A DNA stretch of 33,119 nucleotides, from assembly GCA_012519955.1 (NCBI GenBank), contig JAAYPH010000217.1, positions 1 through 33,119 of the forward strand. The letters are read 5' to 3'. How positions within the stretch are numbered: the stretch's first letter is position 1; every line of letters begins with the position of its first letter. The position numbers and the translations under genes are program-made. The notes under the pieces are model-generated. The model was not told where the DNA came from. It did no database searches and saw only the letters and a program-made list of their open reading frames with translations. The stretch comes from Candidatus Epulonipiscium sp. Its GTDB lineage: Bacteria; Bacillota; Clostridia; Lachnospirales; Defluviitaleaceae. Below, piece by piece: positions 25,093 through 33,119 of this stretch.

Positions 25093-26226
25093 ATGTCAGA
25101 TATAAAACTTATTGCAACCGCTACCTTTGGGTTAGAATCCATTGTAAAAAATGAACTGATACATTTAGGATATACCGATGCCCAGGCTTGTGACGGCAAG
25201 GTTACTTTCACCGGAAATGAGGAAGACATCGTTCGAACAAATCTATGGCTACGTACGGCAGACCGTATTCTTCTGCAGATGGGAGAATTTGAAGCATATA
25301 CTTTTGATGAGCTGTTCGAAAAAACAAAAGCCCTTCCCTGGGAGCAGTGGATCACAGAAGACGCAAAATTTACCGTCGTTGGAAAATCGGTTAAATCAAA
25401 ACTATACAGTGTACCCGACTGTCAGGCAATCGTTAAAAAAGCAGTAGTAGAAAAATTAAAACAAAAATACCATATCGAATGGTTCCGTGAAACGGGACCG
25501 GAGTATAAGATTCAAGTATCTATTTTAAAAAATCTTGTTACCTTGACGATTGATACAAGTGGCGCAGGACTTCACAAAAGAGGCTACCGAACTAGATCGG
25601 TAGAAGCCCCACTAAAAGAAACCCTTGCCGCTGCCCTAATCCAGATTAGCTATTGGAATAAAAACAGAACGCTATATGATTTCTTCTGCGGTTCAGGCAC
25701 TATTCCTATAGAAGCCGCTTTAATTGGAAGAAATATAGCTCCGGGATTGGGGAGATCCTTTGCCTGTGAAGCTTGGCCTCAGATAGGAAAAGACATATGG
25801 AAAAAAGAAAAAGCTAAAGCATTTCAAGCCATTGACCAAGAGTCTCAAATCCATATATATGCCTCTGACATTGATCCGAACGCCATTGAAATTGCCAAAG
25901 AAAATGCCATTGAAGCAGGGGTTGACGATTGTATTCGTTTTGAGGTACAGGACGCCAAAAAAATAAAAATCGAAGAACCCTATGGCATTTTGATCAGTAA
26001 TCCTCCTTATGGAGAAAGAATCGGAGAAGAACAAGAAGTTGCCAGGCTTTATCACGCACTAGGAAATACTTTCAAAAATCAGGATACCTGGTCTGTATAT
26101 ATACTCACTTCCGTTGAAAGCTTTGAAAAATTATATGGCAAAAAAGCAGATAAAAAACGAAAACTTTATAATGGCAGAATCAAAGTTGATTTCTATCAAT
26201 ACTTTGGAGCAAAACCATCCCATTAA
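25093..26226 (+). CDS. THUMP-domain class I SAM-dependent RNA methyltransferase (RlmL-like)
   Basis: A 377-residue enzyme of the COG0116 group, which makes N2-methylguanosine in RNA; E. coli RlmL acts on G2445 of 23S rRNA. The N-terminal ferredoxin-like and THUMP region covers about 1-155 (TATFGLESIVKNELIHLGY, KLYSVPDCQAIVKKAV), then the link SGAGLHKRGYRTRSVEAPLKETLAAA. The catalytic domain shows motif I DFFCGSGTIPIEAAL and motif IV ISNPPYGERIG, the NPPY box of N-methyltransferases. Compared with RlmL it lacks the second (RlmK) half, as is normal in Firmicutes. I use the ATG at 25093, 7 bp behind AAGGAG, not an upstream TTG. Modified position is inferred from the family only. Confidence 0.92.
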   Translation: MSDIKLIATATFGLESIVKNELIHLGYTDAQACDGKVTFTGNEEDIVRTNLWLRTADRILLQMGEFEAYTFDELFEKTKALPWEQWITEDAKFTVVGKSVKSKLYSVPDCQAIVKKAVVEKLKQKYHIEWFRETGPEYKIQVSILKNLVTLTIDTSGAGLHKRGYRTRSVEAPLKETLAAALIQISYWNKNRTLYDFFCGSGTIPIEAALIGRNIAPGLGRSFACEAWPQIGKDIWKKEKAKAFQAIDQESQIHIYASDIDPNAIEIAKENAIEAGVDDCIRFEVQDAKKIKIEEPYGILISNPPYGERIGEEQEVARLYHALGNTFKNQDTWSVYILTSVESFEKLYGKKADKKRKLYNGRIKVDFYQYFGAKPSH

Positions 26227-26229
26227 ATA

Positions 26230-26249
26230 GGCACACCTTTCGGTGTGCC
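26230..26249. terminator. Hairpin between the convergent methyltransferase and alarmone synthetase genes
   Basis: GGCACACC-TTTC-GGTGTGCC, 8 bp GC-rich stem, followed on both strands by AT-rich runs (ATTATTA and TATTTAAT). Likely a weak bidirectional terminator. Confidence 0.65.
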
Positions 26250-26264
26250 ATTATTACAAGCCTT

Positions 26265-27074
26265 TTACATTAATTTTTGTGCTCCATATATTTCGGCTAA
26301 GGTATCTATCTTTTTATTAAAGTCCTCCAGCTTCTTTACATCTCCTTCTTCCCATAGCTCCCAAAACTTCTGATACAGTTCTCCTGCCTCATCTATACCA
26401 CTTACATTATAGAGATTTTGTATATTGCAAAATATGTCCGAAACAATATGGGACTTTACTTGAAATTGCTCTTCTGCTTTTAAGACTTCTTCTCTTATTT
26501 CCGCCATTTCTTGATCTAATATAAATGCTGCTTCAGCCGCCTTTATTAATCGCTGCTGAATATATTCAGGCATGTTTTTGTTATATTTATAACGTAAAGA
26601 ATGTTCGATCGTTGCCCAGAAATTCATTGCCAATGTACGTATTTGTATTTCAGTTAGGATTTCTTTTTGTCCCCCTGCCGTTTGAACAGGGTACAGAACA
26701 ATAATATGATAGCTTCTATAGCCACTGGGTTTAATATTTTTAATATAATCTCTTTCTTCAACTATTTTTAAATCTTTGCCGTCTCGATTGCGAATCAATT
26801 CAACAACCTTATTAATGTCCTTAACAAATTGACACATTATTCGGATACCTGCAATGTCTTCTATTTTTTCTTCTATCTCAGTAAGAGGTATTTGCTTTTT
26901 CTTTGCCTTTTCTAAAATGCTGGAGATCTTTTTTACCCTACCCGTTACAAATTCTATGGGTGAATACTCATCTAATTTCCGATATTCATTTCGAATACCT
27001 TTAAATTTTATTTTAAGTTCTTCAACTGCTTGTTCATATGGAATTAACATCCTTTTCCATTCATTAATTTCCAT
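26265..27074 (-). CDS. relQ: Small alarmone synthetase, RelQ/YjbM type (GTP pyrophosphokinase)
   Basis: A 269-residue protein carrying only the RelA/SpoT synthetase domain, with no HD hydrolase, TGS or ACT domains; it makes (p)ppGpp from ATP and GTP or GDP. Conserved parts are EFVTGRVKKISSILEKAKKK (ATP site), IEDIAGIRIMCQFVKDI with the catalytic acidic residues, the G-loop region IKPSGYRSYHIIV and TEIQIRTLAMNFWATIEHSLRYK. The C-terminal helices suit the tetramer seen in RelQ/SAS1; the RelP/YwaC branch is less likely because of the N- and C-terminal shape. ATG is behind AGAGGGG. Single gene with a strong promoter. Confidence 0.9.
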   Translation of the reverse strand: MEINEWKRMLIPYEQAVEELKIKFKGIRNEYRKLDEYSPIEFVTGRVKKISSILEKAKKKQIPLTEIEEKIEDIAGIRIMCQFVKDINKVVELIRNRDGKDLKIVEERDYIKNIKPSGYRSYHIIVLYPVQTAGGQKEILTEIQIRTLAMNFWATIEHSLRYKYNKNMPEYIQQRLIKAAEAAFILDQEMAEIREEVLKAEEQFQVKSHIVSDIFCNIQNLYNVSGIDEAGELYQKFWELWEEGDVKKLEDFNKKIDTLAEIYGAQKLM

Positions 27075-27133
27075 CGAAGCCCCTCTTCCCTAATTTTTCT
27101 AAGTAACGTATCCTTTGTAAATTTTCATCCTAT

Positions 27134-27162
27134 ATTATACAGAAAAACTATACTTTTCTCAA
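27134..27162 (-). promoter_or_regulatory. Sigma-A promoter of the alarmone synthetase gene
   Basis: TTGAGA (27157-27162) and TATAAT (27134-27139), 17-bp spacer, 59 bp before the start codon. Confidence 0.75.
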
Positions 27163-27303
27163 CTATAATACTTTTTTATTGATGCGCCCATATGATGAAT
27201 ACAATTCTAAGATTATGAGTTTAATTATTCGTTATTAATGTTGCATAGTACAAGTTTTTTTAGAATAAATTGTAGTACCGTCCAAATTGAAAGAAGGTGC
27301 TGC

Positions 27304-28839
27304 ATGACAAAAAAGAGTTTGGTAACAGGAGCCCTTATATTGACTGCCGCCAGCTTTATCACAAGAATTCTTGGATTTGTTTATAGAATCTATATGTCAA
27401 ATCTAATCGGGGCAGAAGGAATGGGATTATATCAACTGATCTTTCCCATTTATATGCTTGCCTGGACCATTTCAGCTTCAGGAATATCTCTAAGTGTTTC
27501 TAAATTAGTGGCACAAGAAAATGCAAAAAGAGAGTATGGAAATATATCTCGTATAATAAAAATATCTGTATTATTATCCGTAGGAATCGGACTTATTATT
27601 TCAGTATTTATTTATTATTTTGCTCCCTGGATCGCTACATCCATCCTTAAGGAACCACGAACCATCCTATCCTTAAAAATTCTTGCTTCCTGCGTTCCTT
27701 TTATGGCAGCAGCATCATCTATAAAAGGATATTTTTATGGCCTGCAAGAAATGACAAAACCTGCTGCTTCACAAGTACTGGAGCAGATATCAAGAATGCT
27801 TGTTATATATTTGTTAGCCTCTTTCTTTATTCCAAAAGGATTATCTTATGCTTGTGCGCTTTCTGTCATCGGAATGTGTGTGGGAGAATTAGTATCTTTC
27901 TTGTATGTATTGATCTCCTATAAAAGAAATAAGCAGAGGAAAAAGAAAGTAAAAAAACCCACATTAAATTGGTTTCAGTCCTGTAGTGCATTACTGGTTA
28001 TGGCAATTCCGCTAACAGGAAATAGGTTTATCACAACTTTACTAAGTTCTATTGAAAATATTATGATTCCAATACAGCTTCAAGCCTTTGGTATGTCCAA
28101 TGCCGAAGCCATCAGTATATATGGGCAATTCAGCGGAATGGCTATGCCTCTTATATTTTTCCCATCCATGCTGACAGGTTCTTTATCTGTAGCACTAGTC
28201 CCTGCCGTTTCTGAAGCGAAGGCAGTCAACAATACCAGGCAGATTCATCGAACAGTTTCTAAATCCATCCATTTTACTTGTTTAATAGGCATCGGTGCCA
28301 CTTGTCTCTTTGCAGTATTTCCTAAAGAACTGGGATTATCCATTTATAATCAAGCGGATGTAGGAGATATGCTTTATTCTATGGCATGGATATGCCCTTT
28401 CTTTTATCTTCAGGCTACTTTAGCCGGCATATTAAACGGATTAGGACAGCAAATATCTACATTTAAGCACAATGTCATCGGCTCCATCATTTCTATACTT
28501 TTCATTTACTTTTTAGTACCTGTATATGGGTTTAAAGGCTTTCTATGGGCAGTTATTGTAAGTTCGATTGTCATTACTTTGTTACATTTACGAACAGTGC
28601 TCAAATACACATCATTAACTTTAGAACTTAGCAAATGGGTGATCAGACCGGCATTAGCCGCAGTTGCTTCTTCTTTGACTGCAAAATATATCTTAAATCA
28701 TTACTTATTAACACAGTTTTCCTTACGTTGGAGCATGGCATTTACGCTTATTGCCCTTACCATTGTATATATCATCTTTCTATTCGTACTTCAAAGTATT
28801 TCGAAAGAAGATTTGAAGACACTTAAAAGGAACATATAA
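27304..28839 (+). CDS. spoVB: Stage V sporulation protein B, MOP-superfamily lipid flippase
   Basis: A 511-residue polytopic membrane protein of the MATE/MurJ/polysaccharide-flippase superfamily, with about 14 hydrophobic helices. The N-terminal KKSLVTGALILTAASFITRI then LGFVYRIYMSNLIGAEGMGL is characteristic of SpoVB, which is needed for spore cortex synthesis and is thought to handle lipid-linked peptidoglycan precursors. Length equals B. subtilis SpoVB (518). I use the ATG at 27304 behind AGAAGGTG; the upstream in-frame 22 codons are Cys-rich and not family-like. A paralogue such as YtgP/MurJ-type Amj partner is the main alternative. No clear sigma-A promoter is seen before it; a mother-cell sigma factor is plausible but I could not assign a site. 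Confidence 0.85.
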   Translation: MTKKSLVTGALILTAASFITRILGFVYRIYMSNLIGAEGMGLYQLIFPIYMLAWTISASGISLSVSKLVAQENAKREYGNISRIIKISVLLSVGIGLIISVFIYYFAPWIATSILKEPRTILSLKILASCVPFMAAASSIKGYFYGLQEMTKPAASQVLEQISRMLVIYLLASFFIPKGLSYACALSVIGMCVGELVSFLYVLISYKRNKQRKKKVKKPTLNWFQSCSALLVMAIPLTGNRFITTLLSSIENIMIPIQLQAFGMSNAEAISIYGQFSGMAMPLIFFPSMLTGSLSVALVPAVSEAKAVNNTRQIHRTVSKSIHFTCLIGIGATCLFAVFPKELGLSIYNQADVGDMLYSMAWICPFFYLQATLAGILNGLGQQISTFKHNVIGSIISILFIYFLVPVYGFKGFLWAVIVSSIVITLLHLRTVLKYTSLTLELSKWVIRPALAAVASSLTAKYILNHYLLTQFSLRWSMAFTLIALTIVYIIFLFVLQSISKEDLKTLKRNI

Positions 28840-28874
28840 TAACCCTCAAGGAAATACATCCTTGAGGGTTATTA
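28837..28874. terminator. Bidirectional terminator between spoVB and copZ
   Basis: A 16-bp perfect stem TAATAACCCTCAAGGA / TCCTTGAGGGTTATTA with a 6-nt loop between the convergent genes. Confidence 0.85.
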
Positions 28875-28878
28875 TACT

Positions 28879-29097
28879 TTATAGATTTTCAATTTTTATA
28901 AGTTCATATCCTGCTTCTTCAACTACGGCATTCTTTAATGCATCATCAGAAATCTCATCTGCTGATTCAACGATTGCATAGTTATTTTTTAAATCTACTT
29001 CAACGGAGTCGATGCCAGGAACTTCGCTTAATGCATTTTTTACGTGCCTCACACAGTGTTCACAGCTCATACCTTCAATATATAATTTTTTCTTCAT
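28879..29097 (-). CDS. copZ: Copper chaperone CopZ (HMA domain)
   Basis: A 72-residue heavy-metal-associated domain of the ferredoxin-like fold. The metal loop is GMSCEHC (Cys12 and Cys15), followed by VRHVKNALSEVPGIDSVEVDL. It hands Cu(I) to the neighbouring CopA. The start is the ATG at 29097, 8 bp behind GGAGG; an ATG five codons earlier overlaps that site. It follows copA by 43 bp and is the last gene of the copper operon. Confidence 0.93.
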   Translation of the reverse strand: MKKKLYIEGMSCEHCVRHVKNALSEVPGIDSVEVDLKNNYAIVESADEISDDALKNAVVEEAGYELIKIENL

Positions 29098-29140
29098 ATT
29101 ATACGCCTCCATTATTTATTAATTTATTTTGTTATAAATT

Positions 29141-31609
29141 TTATCTAACTGGTTTAAATTTCTTTAATCTAAGAGCATTTAAGAGAACCGAAACGGAGCT
29201 AAAACTCATGGCTGCTGCAGCAAACATCGGATCCAGCTTTGGTCCTCCAAAAGCGTAAAATACACCTGCTGCCAAAGGAATTCCGGCAGTATTATAGAAA
29301 AATGCCCAGAATAAGTTTTGCTTAATATTTTTAATTGTACTTCTGCTTAATTGAAGAGCAGTTACAACATCCAATAAGTCACTTTTCATTAGAACTATAT
29401 CCGCAGATTCCATGGCTACATCCGTACCGGAACCAATTGCAATTCCAATATCCGCCTGAGCCAATGCTGGTGCGTCATTAATTCCGTCTCCAACCATTGC
29501 AACCTTTTTGCCTTCTTCTTGCAATTTTTTTACTTCATTTGCTTTGTCCTCTGGCAAGACTTCAGCAAAGACTCTATCAATGCCTACTTTTCTAGCAATA
29601 GCTTCAGCGGTTCTTTTATTGTCTCCTGTAATCATAGCAACTTCTATTCCCATTTCATGAAGTTTTTTTATTGCTTTTGCACTATTTTCTTTTACCACGT
29701 CCGCCACTGCAATAATTCCTAATAAGGTATTTCCTTCTGCTACATACATAGGAGTTTTTCCTTCCATAGCCAATTGATTGGATACCTCTTCAAATGCTAG
29801 GATATTCACATTGCGGTCATTCATCAGTTTCTTATTACCAAGGATCAATTTCCTTCCTTGTATCGTTACTTCAATTCCATGTCCTGGAATCGCATTAAAT
29901 GTTTCTAGTTCTTGTAATGTGATTTCTTTTTTCTCTGCTGCCCTTATAATAGATTCTCCTAATGGATGCTCAGATCCTTTTTCTGCCGATGCTGCCAATG
30001 AAAGAATTTCCTCTTCCGTTATTCCGTTTGCAGTGATAATGTCCGTTACCTCCGGTCTTCCCTCTGTGATGGTACCAGTTTTATCGAATACAATAGTTTG
30101 TACTTTATGAGCAGTTTCAAGAGCAGTTCCGCTTTTGATTAAAACCCCATACTCTGCTCCTTTACCTGTTCCAACCATAATAGCTGTTGGAGTAGCCAAG
30201 CCCAGGGCACATGGACAGGCAATAACCAATACAGAGATCAGCATAGTGAGTGAAAGTATAAGAGAATGCCCGGTAAAATACCACAATGCCCCCGAAATAA
30301 AGGCAATTACTAATACTATAGGTACAAAATAACCGCTGATGACATCTGCAAGCTTTGCTATAGGTGCTTTGGAGCCCTGTGCTTCTTCTACTAACTTTAC
30401 AATTTGAGATAGAACTGTATCTTTTCCAACCTTTGTAGCTCTAAACTGAATAGAACCGGTTTTGTTCATGCTGGCACCAATGACTTGGTCCCCCGCTTTT
30501 TTCTCTACAGGAATACTTTCTCCAGTTAACATGGATTCATCCACGGAAGTATTTCCTTTAATGACTTCACCGTCTACCGGAATTTTTTGTCCCGGTTTAA
30601 CCAGTAGTATATCTCCAACCTGTACTTCTTCAATAGGGATTTCTATTTCTTTCTCATCTTTGATTAATATAGCCGTTTTAGGTGCCAGGCCCATTAATTT
30701 TTTGATGGCCTCGGAAGTTCTTCCCTTTGCCACAGCTTCAAGGTATTTTCCAAGAGAAATCAATGTAATAATGACACCGGCGGATTCAAAATATAAATCC
30801 ATAGAATAAGCTTCCACTTCATGGGGCGTTCCAGTAATGATTTTATATACCGCAAATAAACCATAAAGAATAGCTGCACTGGTTCCTAATGCAATCAAAG
30901 AATCCATATTAGGAGACCCTTTAAATAAAGTTCTAAATCCTACGGTGTAAAACTTATGCCCGGCAATGACAATAGGTATGGTTAAAAATAATTGTATCAA
31001 CGCAAAATTTAGCGCATTATGATGTCCTTTTAAAAATCCCGGAAGAGGAGCGCCCATCATATGTCCCATGGCAATATAAAGCAGAGGAACCGCAAATACC
31101 GCAGATATAATAAACTGGTTCCACAATCTCTTTATTTCTTTTTCTCTTCGATCTTTCTCATCGTCAGTCTGCCCTTCAGTTTTAGGCTCTAAGGGTTTAT
31201 ACCCCGCCTTTACTATAGCCTCCTTGATATCTGAAAGCCTCAATTGAAATGGATTATATTTTATCGCAGCGGTTTCAGTAGCTAGATTTACATTAACACT
31301 TTCTATGCCTTCTAATTTCTTAAGAGAGCGTTCTACTGCTCTAACACAAGCTGCACAAGTCATACCTCCTATAGGTAAAATAACTTCTTTAACCTCAGTA
31401 TGCTCTTTTGCCTTATATCCTGCTTTTTCTATAGCTTGTATAATCTTAAGTGTATCCACTTTTTCCTCATCATACTCTATATTTAATCTTTCAGAAGCTA
31501 AATTAACTCCTGCTTCAATTACTCCGTCTAATTTATTGACACTTCTTTCAACAGCTCTGGCACAGGCTGCACAAGTCATGCCGGAGACTTCAAACTGCTT
31601 TCTTACCAT
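29141..31609 (-). CDS. copA: Copper-exporting P1B-type ATPase CopA
   Basis: An 822-residue Cu(I) exporting ATPase of the inner membrane. Two N-terminal metal domains carry GMTCAAC (Cys13/Cys16 in the first). Eight membrane helices include the ion-binding [15 protein letters not shown]. The actuator loop has [11 protein letters not shown], phosphorylation occurs at the Asp of [11 protein letters not shown], the nucleotide domain shows the P1B-specific [12 protein letters not shown], and the hinge is [17 protein letters not shown]-terminal [11 protein letters not shown] and [16 protein letters not shown] give the Tyr-Asn and Met-Ser-Ser marks of Cu(I) specificity (P1B-1). The ATG is 5 bp behind AAAGGAGGTG. 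The promoter carries a perfect palindrome like a copper-repressor site. No csoR or copY gene is in the window. Confidence 0.97.
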   Translation of the reverse strand: MVRKQFEVSGMTCAACARAVERSVNKLDGVIEAGVNLASERLNIEYDEEKVDTLKIIQAIEKAGYKAKEHTEVKEVILPIGGMTCAACVRAVERSLKKLEGIESVNVNLATETAAIKYNPFQLRLSDIKEAIVKAGYKPLEPKTEGQTDDEKDRREKEIKRLWNQFIISAVFAVPLLYIAMGHMMGAPLPGFLKGHHNALNFALIQLFLTIPIVIAGHKFYTVGFRTLFKGSPNMDSLIALGTSAAILYGLFAVYKIITGTPHEVEAYSMDLYFESAGVIITLISLGKYLEAVAKGRTSEAIKKLMGLAPKTAILIKDEKEIEIPIEEVQVGDILLVKPGQKIPVDGEVIKGNTSVDESMLTGESIPVEKKAGDQVIGASMNKTGSIQFRATKVGKDTVLSQIVKLVEEAQGSKAPIAKLADVISGYFVPIVLVIAFISGALWYFTGHSLILSLTMLISVLVIACPCALGLATPTAIMVGTGKGAEYGVLIKSGTALETAHKVQTIVFDKTGTITEGRPEVTDIITANGITEEEILSLAASAEKGSEHPLGESIIRAAEKKEITLQELETFNAIPGHGIEVTIQGRKLILGNKKLMNDRNVNILAFEEVSNQLAMEGKTPMYVAEGNTLLGIIAVADVVKENSAKAIKKLHEMGIEVAMITGDNKRTAEAIARKVGIDRVFAEVLPEDKANEVKKLQEEGKKVAMVGDGINDAPALAQADIGIAIGSGTDVAMESADIVLMKSDLLDVVTALQLSRSTIKNIKQNLFWAFFYNTAGIPLAAGVFYAFGGPKLDPMFAAAAMSFSSVSVLLNALRLKKFKPVR

Positions 31610-31627
31610 CTTAACACCTCCTTTGTT

Positions 31628-31650
31628 ATACCCCACCCTGGGTGGGGTAT
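31628..31650. promoter_or_regulatory. Candidate copper-repressor (CsoR-type) operator
   Basis: A 23-bp perfect palindrome with arms ATACCCCACCC and GGGTGGGGTAT around one T, immediately after the copA -10 box. G/C-tract dyads with TACC/GGTA ends are known for CsoR sites of copZA operons. As RNA it would form a stable hairpin just ahead of the ribosome site. Confidence 0.65.
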
Positions 31651-31654
31651 TTTT

Positions 31655-31683
31655 AGTATATATTACTTTTTTTTTAACGTCAA
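31655..31683 (-). promoter_or_regulatory. Sigma-A promoter of copA-copZ
   Basis: TTGACG (31678-31683) and TATACT (31655-31660), 17-bp spacer with an A-rich centre. Confidence 0.8.
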
Positions 31684-31698
31684 TACTTTGTTACAGCA

Positions 31699-31726
31699 AA
31701 AATCCCCATGATTCCATGGGGATTTT
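31699..31726. terminator. Terminator between the Asn-rich small gene and copA
   Basis: Perfect 12-bp stem AAAATCCCCATG/CATGGGGATTTT with a 4-nt loop; on the minus strand it ends in TTTTT. It closes the 46-residue gene before the copA promoter. Confidence 0.8.
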
Positions 31727-31748
31727 GGTTCTAATTTAATAATGCTCG

Positions 31749-31889
31749 TTATTTGGTTTTGTTAGCTTTGTTTTTGTTATTTTTGTTGTTTTTTTCGTTT
31801 TCAGGAACTAATTCGTTTGCAAAATATAAGTTGTCGTTATTGTTTCTGTTTTCATTGTTGTTTCTGTTTTTATTATTGTTTCTTTCCAT
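31749..31889 (-). CDS. Asn/Lys-rich 46-residue protein of unknown function
   Basis: A short gene with a strong AAGGAGG site 8 bp before its ATG and its own terminator. The product starts MERNNNKNRNNNENRNNNDN, has one ordinary stretch LYFANELVPENE, and ends in a Lys/Asn tail; 20 of 46 residues are Asn, and there is no Cys, Trp, His or signal peptide. The protein would be soluble and probably disordered except for the central motif. The composition is reminiscent of small spore proteins, and a CotJC-type gene and spoVB are nearby, but I do not recognise the family and this is only a guess. No sigma-A promoter is clear; a 14-bp palindrome AGAAATATATTTCT (31962-31975) lies 73 bp upstream. Confidence 0.7.
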   Translation of the reverse strand: MERNNNKNRNNNENRNNNDNLYFANELVPENEKNNKNNKNKANKTK

Positions 31890-32014
31890 CAATGGATCCT
31901 CCTTATGTTTTTATATGCTATATATTTGTTACGCCTTTAGTATATACAGAAAATAGAAATATATTTCTGGATAATTAATCCATTGTTTCTTATTATTCTA
32001 TTTGTATTTAACTA

Positions 32015-32150
32015 GAAAAAGTTTCTCTTTCGAATCTCTCTCCAAACGCAGTCGGCAAAGCCGACAAAATCCAATACGCACGAGTATACATTCTGTCAGT
32101 AGGACCTTTTTTCATAAGAAATCTAGAGGAACTTCCTATATAATAAAATT
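32015..32150. repeat. Dispersed intergenic repeat, copy 2
   Basis: Matches 7566-7703 in the same orientation. It has the perfect hairpin GTCGGC-AAA-GCCGAC (32051-32065), then CGAGTATACATTCTG, a T tract, and a decayed version of the CATAGGAA/TTCCTATG hairpin. It lies between the end of the Mn-catalase gene and the Asn-rich small gene. The more decayed second hairpin suggests an older or inactive copy. Confidence 0.65.
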
Positions 32151-32170
32151 GCGCCTATAGATTAGGCGCA
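32150..32170 (-). terminator. Terminator of the manganese catalase gene
   Basis: Minus-strand TGCGCCTA-ATCTA-TAGGCGCA followed by ATTTTATT, 7 bp past the stop codon. Confidence 0.75.
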
Positions 32171-32177
32171 TTAATGT

Positions 32178-32867
32178 TTAATGTATCACTTCTGGAGCTT
32201 GTTGAGAATCGTTAAAACTAGGAGGAATTCCTTCCGGGGAATCAAAATATTTATCTGGTGTAGATAAATCAAAATATAGCTTAGAATCAGGAGTGACTCC
32301 AAAATCTCTATTGGAACCGGTATCTTTAATTTTGTTAAACGCTTCTCTGAACAAAGCATTATGAGCTTCTTCACGATTTAAAAGAAAGTCAATCGTTTCT
32401 TTGACATAAGGGTCGTTGATTTGACGGTAGAAATATTCATACACTACTTTTGCCCTTTGTTCTGCTGCTATATCGGACAATAAATCTGCTGCCAAGTCTC
32501 CAGTAACATTCACATAGTCCGCAGTCCAAGGATGCCCTGAACTATTGACTAACATAGGAGAAAGACCTGATAAAACTTGATTTTCGATTTCTCCTAATGA
32601 TACTTTTTCTACTTCTAAATCATGCCCATTTAAAAGATTTATGGTTTGAGCGATCATTTCCATATGACTTAATTCTTCTGAAGCAATATCTAAGAATAAA
32701 TCTTTTATAGCTTTATCCTTTATTCTAAAACTCTGGGACATATACTGCATTGCCGCTTTAAGCTCCCCATTTGCACCGCCCAGTTGTTCTTGAAGCAATG
32801 CCGCATATTGGGGATTGGGTTCTTTAACCCTTACTTCTCTCAATAGGCTCTTTTCATGCTTGAACAT
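32178..32867 (-). CDS. Manganese catalase family protein (CotJC-like)
   Basis: A 229-residue ferritin-like four-helix protein. All five expected dimanganese ligands are present with the family's spacing: Glu35 (GGANGELKAAM), Glu65 and His68 (ASEELSHME), Glu136 (AAEQRAKVVYEYF) and His169 (NREEAHNALF). It should split hydrogen peroxide. The C-terminal tail is shorter than in Lactobacillus Mn-catalase and resembles the spore-coat protein CotJC. I place the start at the ATG at 32867; AGGA lies about 10 bp before it, and an in-frame GTG three codons earlier overlaps that region. A 40-bp imperfect palindrome lies 24 bp upstream. No cotJA or cotJB is visible downstream; what lies upstream is outside the window. 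Confidence 0.88.
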   Translation of the reverse strand: MFKHEKSLLREVRVKEPNPQYAALLQEQLGGANGELKAAMQYMSQSFRIKDKAIKDLFLDIASEELSHMEMIAQTINLLNGHDLEVEKVSLGEIENQVLSGLSPMLVNSSGHPWTADYVNVTGDLAADLLSDIAAEQRAKVVYEYFYRQINDPYVKETIDFLLNREEAHNALFREAFNKIKDTGSNRDFGVTPDSKLYFDLSTPDKYFDSPEGIPPSFNDSQQAPEVIH

Positions 32868-32890
32868 ATCCGTCACATCCTAAGATTAAA

Positions 32891-32930
32891 TTGATTTCAT
32901 CATAACAATATCTATTGTATATGAAATCAA
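32891..32930. promoter_or_regulatory. 40-bp imperfect palindrome upstream of the Mn-catalase gene
   Basis: Outer arms TTGATTTCAT/ATGAAATCAA (10 bp) and inner arms ACAATA/TATTGT (6 bp) around TC, with unequal 4- and 2-nt connectors. It could be an operator or a 5' leader hairpin controlling the catalase gene. Confidence 0.5.
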
Positions 32931-33001
32931 TAATAGTCTGCTCTAATTTGAGGAATAATATATGCTGTAATATCTTCTAAATTTATAAGTTTAACTTGAA
33001 T

Positions 33002-33037
33002 TCGGCAAGTAAATTTAAAAAAAGTTTCTACTTGCCA
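33002..33037 (+). terminator. Plus-strand terminator-like hairpin near the right edge
   Basis: GGCAAGTA/TACTTGCC, 8 bp, 17-nt loop, followed by ATTTTTG on the plus strand. No plus-strand gene precedes it in the window, so what it ends is unknown. A second small one (AGACC-GTCA-GGTCT then GTTTTT) lies at about 33084-33103. Confidence 0.45.
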
Positions 33038-33119
33038 TTTTTGTTTTCTTTATGAATAAAATTGCATTTGGTATGTTATTTTAGACCGTCAGGTCTGTTT
33101 TTGAGTATACTTAACAAAC

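Noticed and set aside
25044..25355. Minus-strand frame over the start of the rRNA methyltransferase gene
   Set aside because: It is antisense to a well-supported gene, has no ribosome site and no recognisable motif.
31753..31956. Plus-strand Leu/Phe-rich frame resembling a small membrane protein
   Set aside because: It is the antisense of the Asn-rich gene (Asn codons read as Val/Leu/Phe on the other strand); the minus strand has the ribosome site and terminator.

Overview
The window is a low-GC chromosomal segment of a Gram-positive, endospore-forming anaerobe of the class Clostridia. The order is probably Lachnospirales or close to it, but this is an inference and not a demonstrated placement. 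The support is AT-rich DNA with strong AGGAGG-type ribosome binding sites, sigma-A promoters and U-tract terminators, a spoVB gene, a minimal clostridial iscR-iscS-iscU-mnmA operon, a tmRNA tag AEDNFAFAA, and the Firmicutes order cggR-gap-pgk-tpi-gpmI-eno-secG-rnr with smpB-ssrA nearby.

Left part (1-6350): mostly single-gene units of accessory character. These are a TetR regulator with a perfect palindrome behind its promoter, a GNAT acetyltransferase followed by an in-frame coding remnant, a nitroreductase, a secreted CAP-domain protein, a DeoR regulator, a divergent HAD phosphatase and a Uma2-type nuclease-fold protein. Between the DeoR and HAD genes lies what looks like an orphan short transcription unit. 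Three terminators in this part (after the nitroreductase, the Uma2 gene and ssrA) are related in sequence.

Centre (6555-19590): ribosome rescue and glycolysis. smpB and ssrA are nearly contiguous. A membrane-anchored S41-type protease gene, on the opposite strand, separates them from rnr and a methyltransferase. Upstream are secG and the glycolytic block under CggR. Each glycolytic gene keeps its catalytic residues. Structural RNA elements sit at the cggR-gap and gap-pgk junctions, and a CggR-like direct-repeat operator plus a second palindrome precede cggR.

Right part (19630-33119): an NptA-like Na/phosphate transporter with a PhoU-like tail, the Fe-S/tRNA-thiolation operon with an Rrf2/IscR-type operator, a THUMP-domain rRNA methyltransferase, a small alarmone synthetase, SpoVB, a copA-copZ copper operon behind a perfect CsoR-like palindrome, an Asn-rich 46-residue protein, and a manganese catalase of the CotJC type.

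Most unexplained signals: a pair of about 137-bp intergenic repeats (7566-7703 and 32015-32150) with shared hairpins; the orphan promoter/direct-repeat/terminator unit at 4781-4918; the Asn-rich micro-gene at 31749-31889; and three consecutive hairpins between gap and pgk. No mobile element, CRISPR array or complete new defence system is visible.
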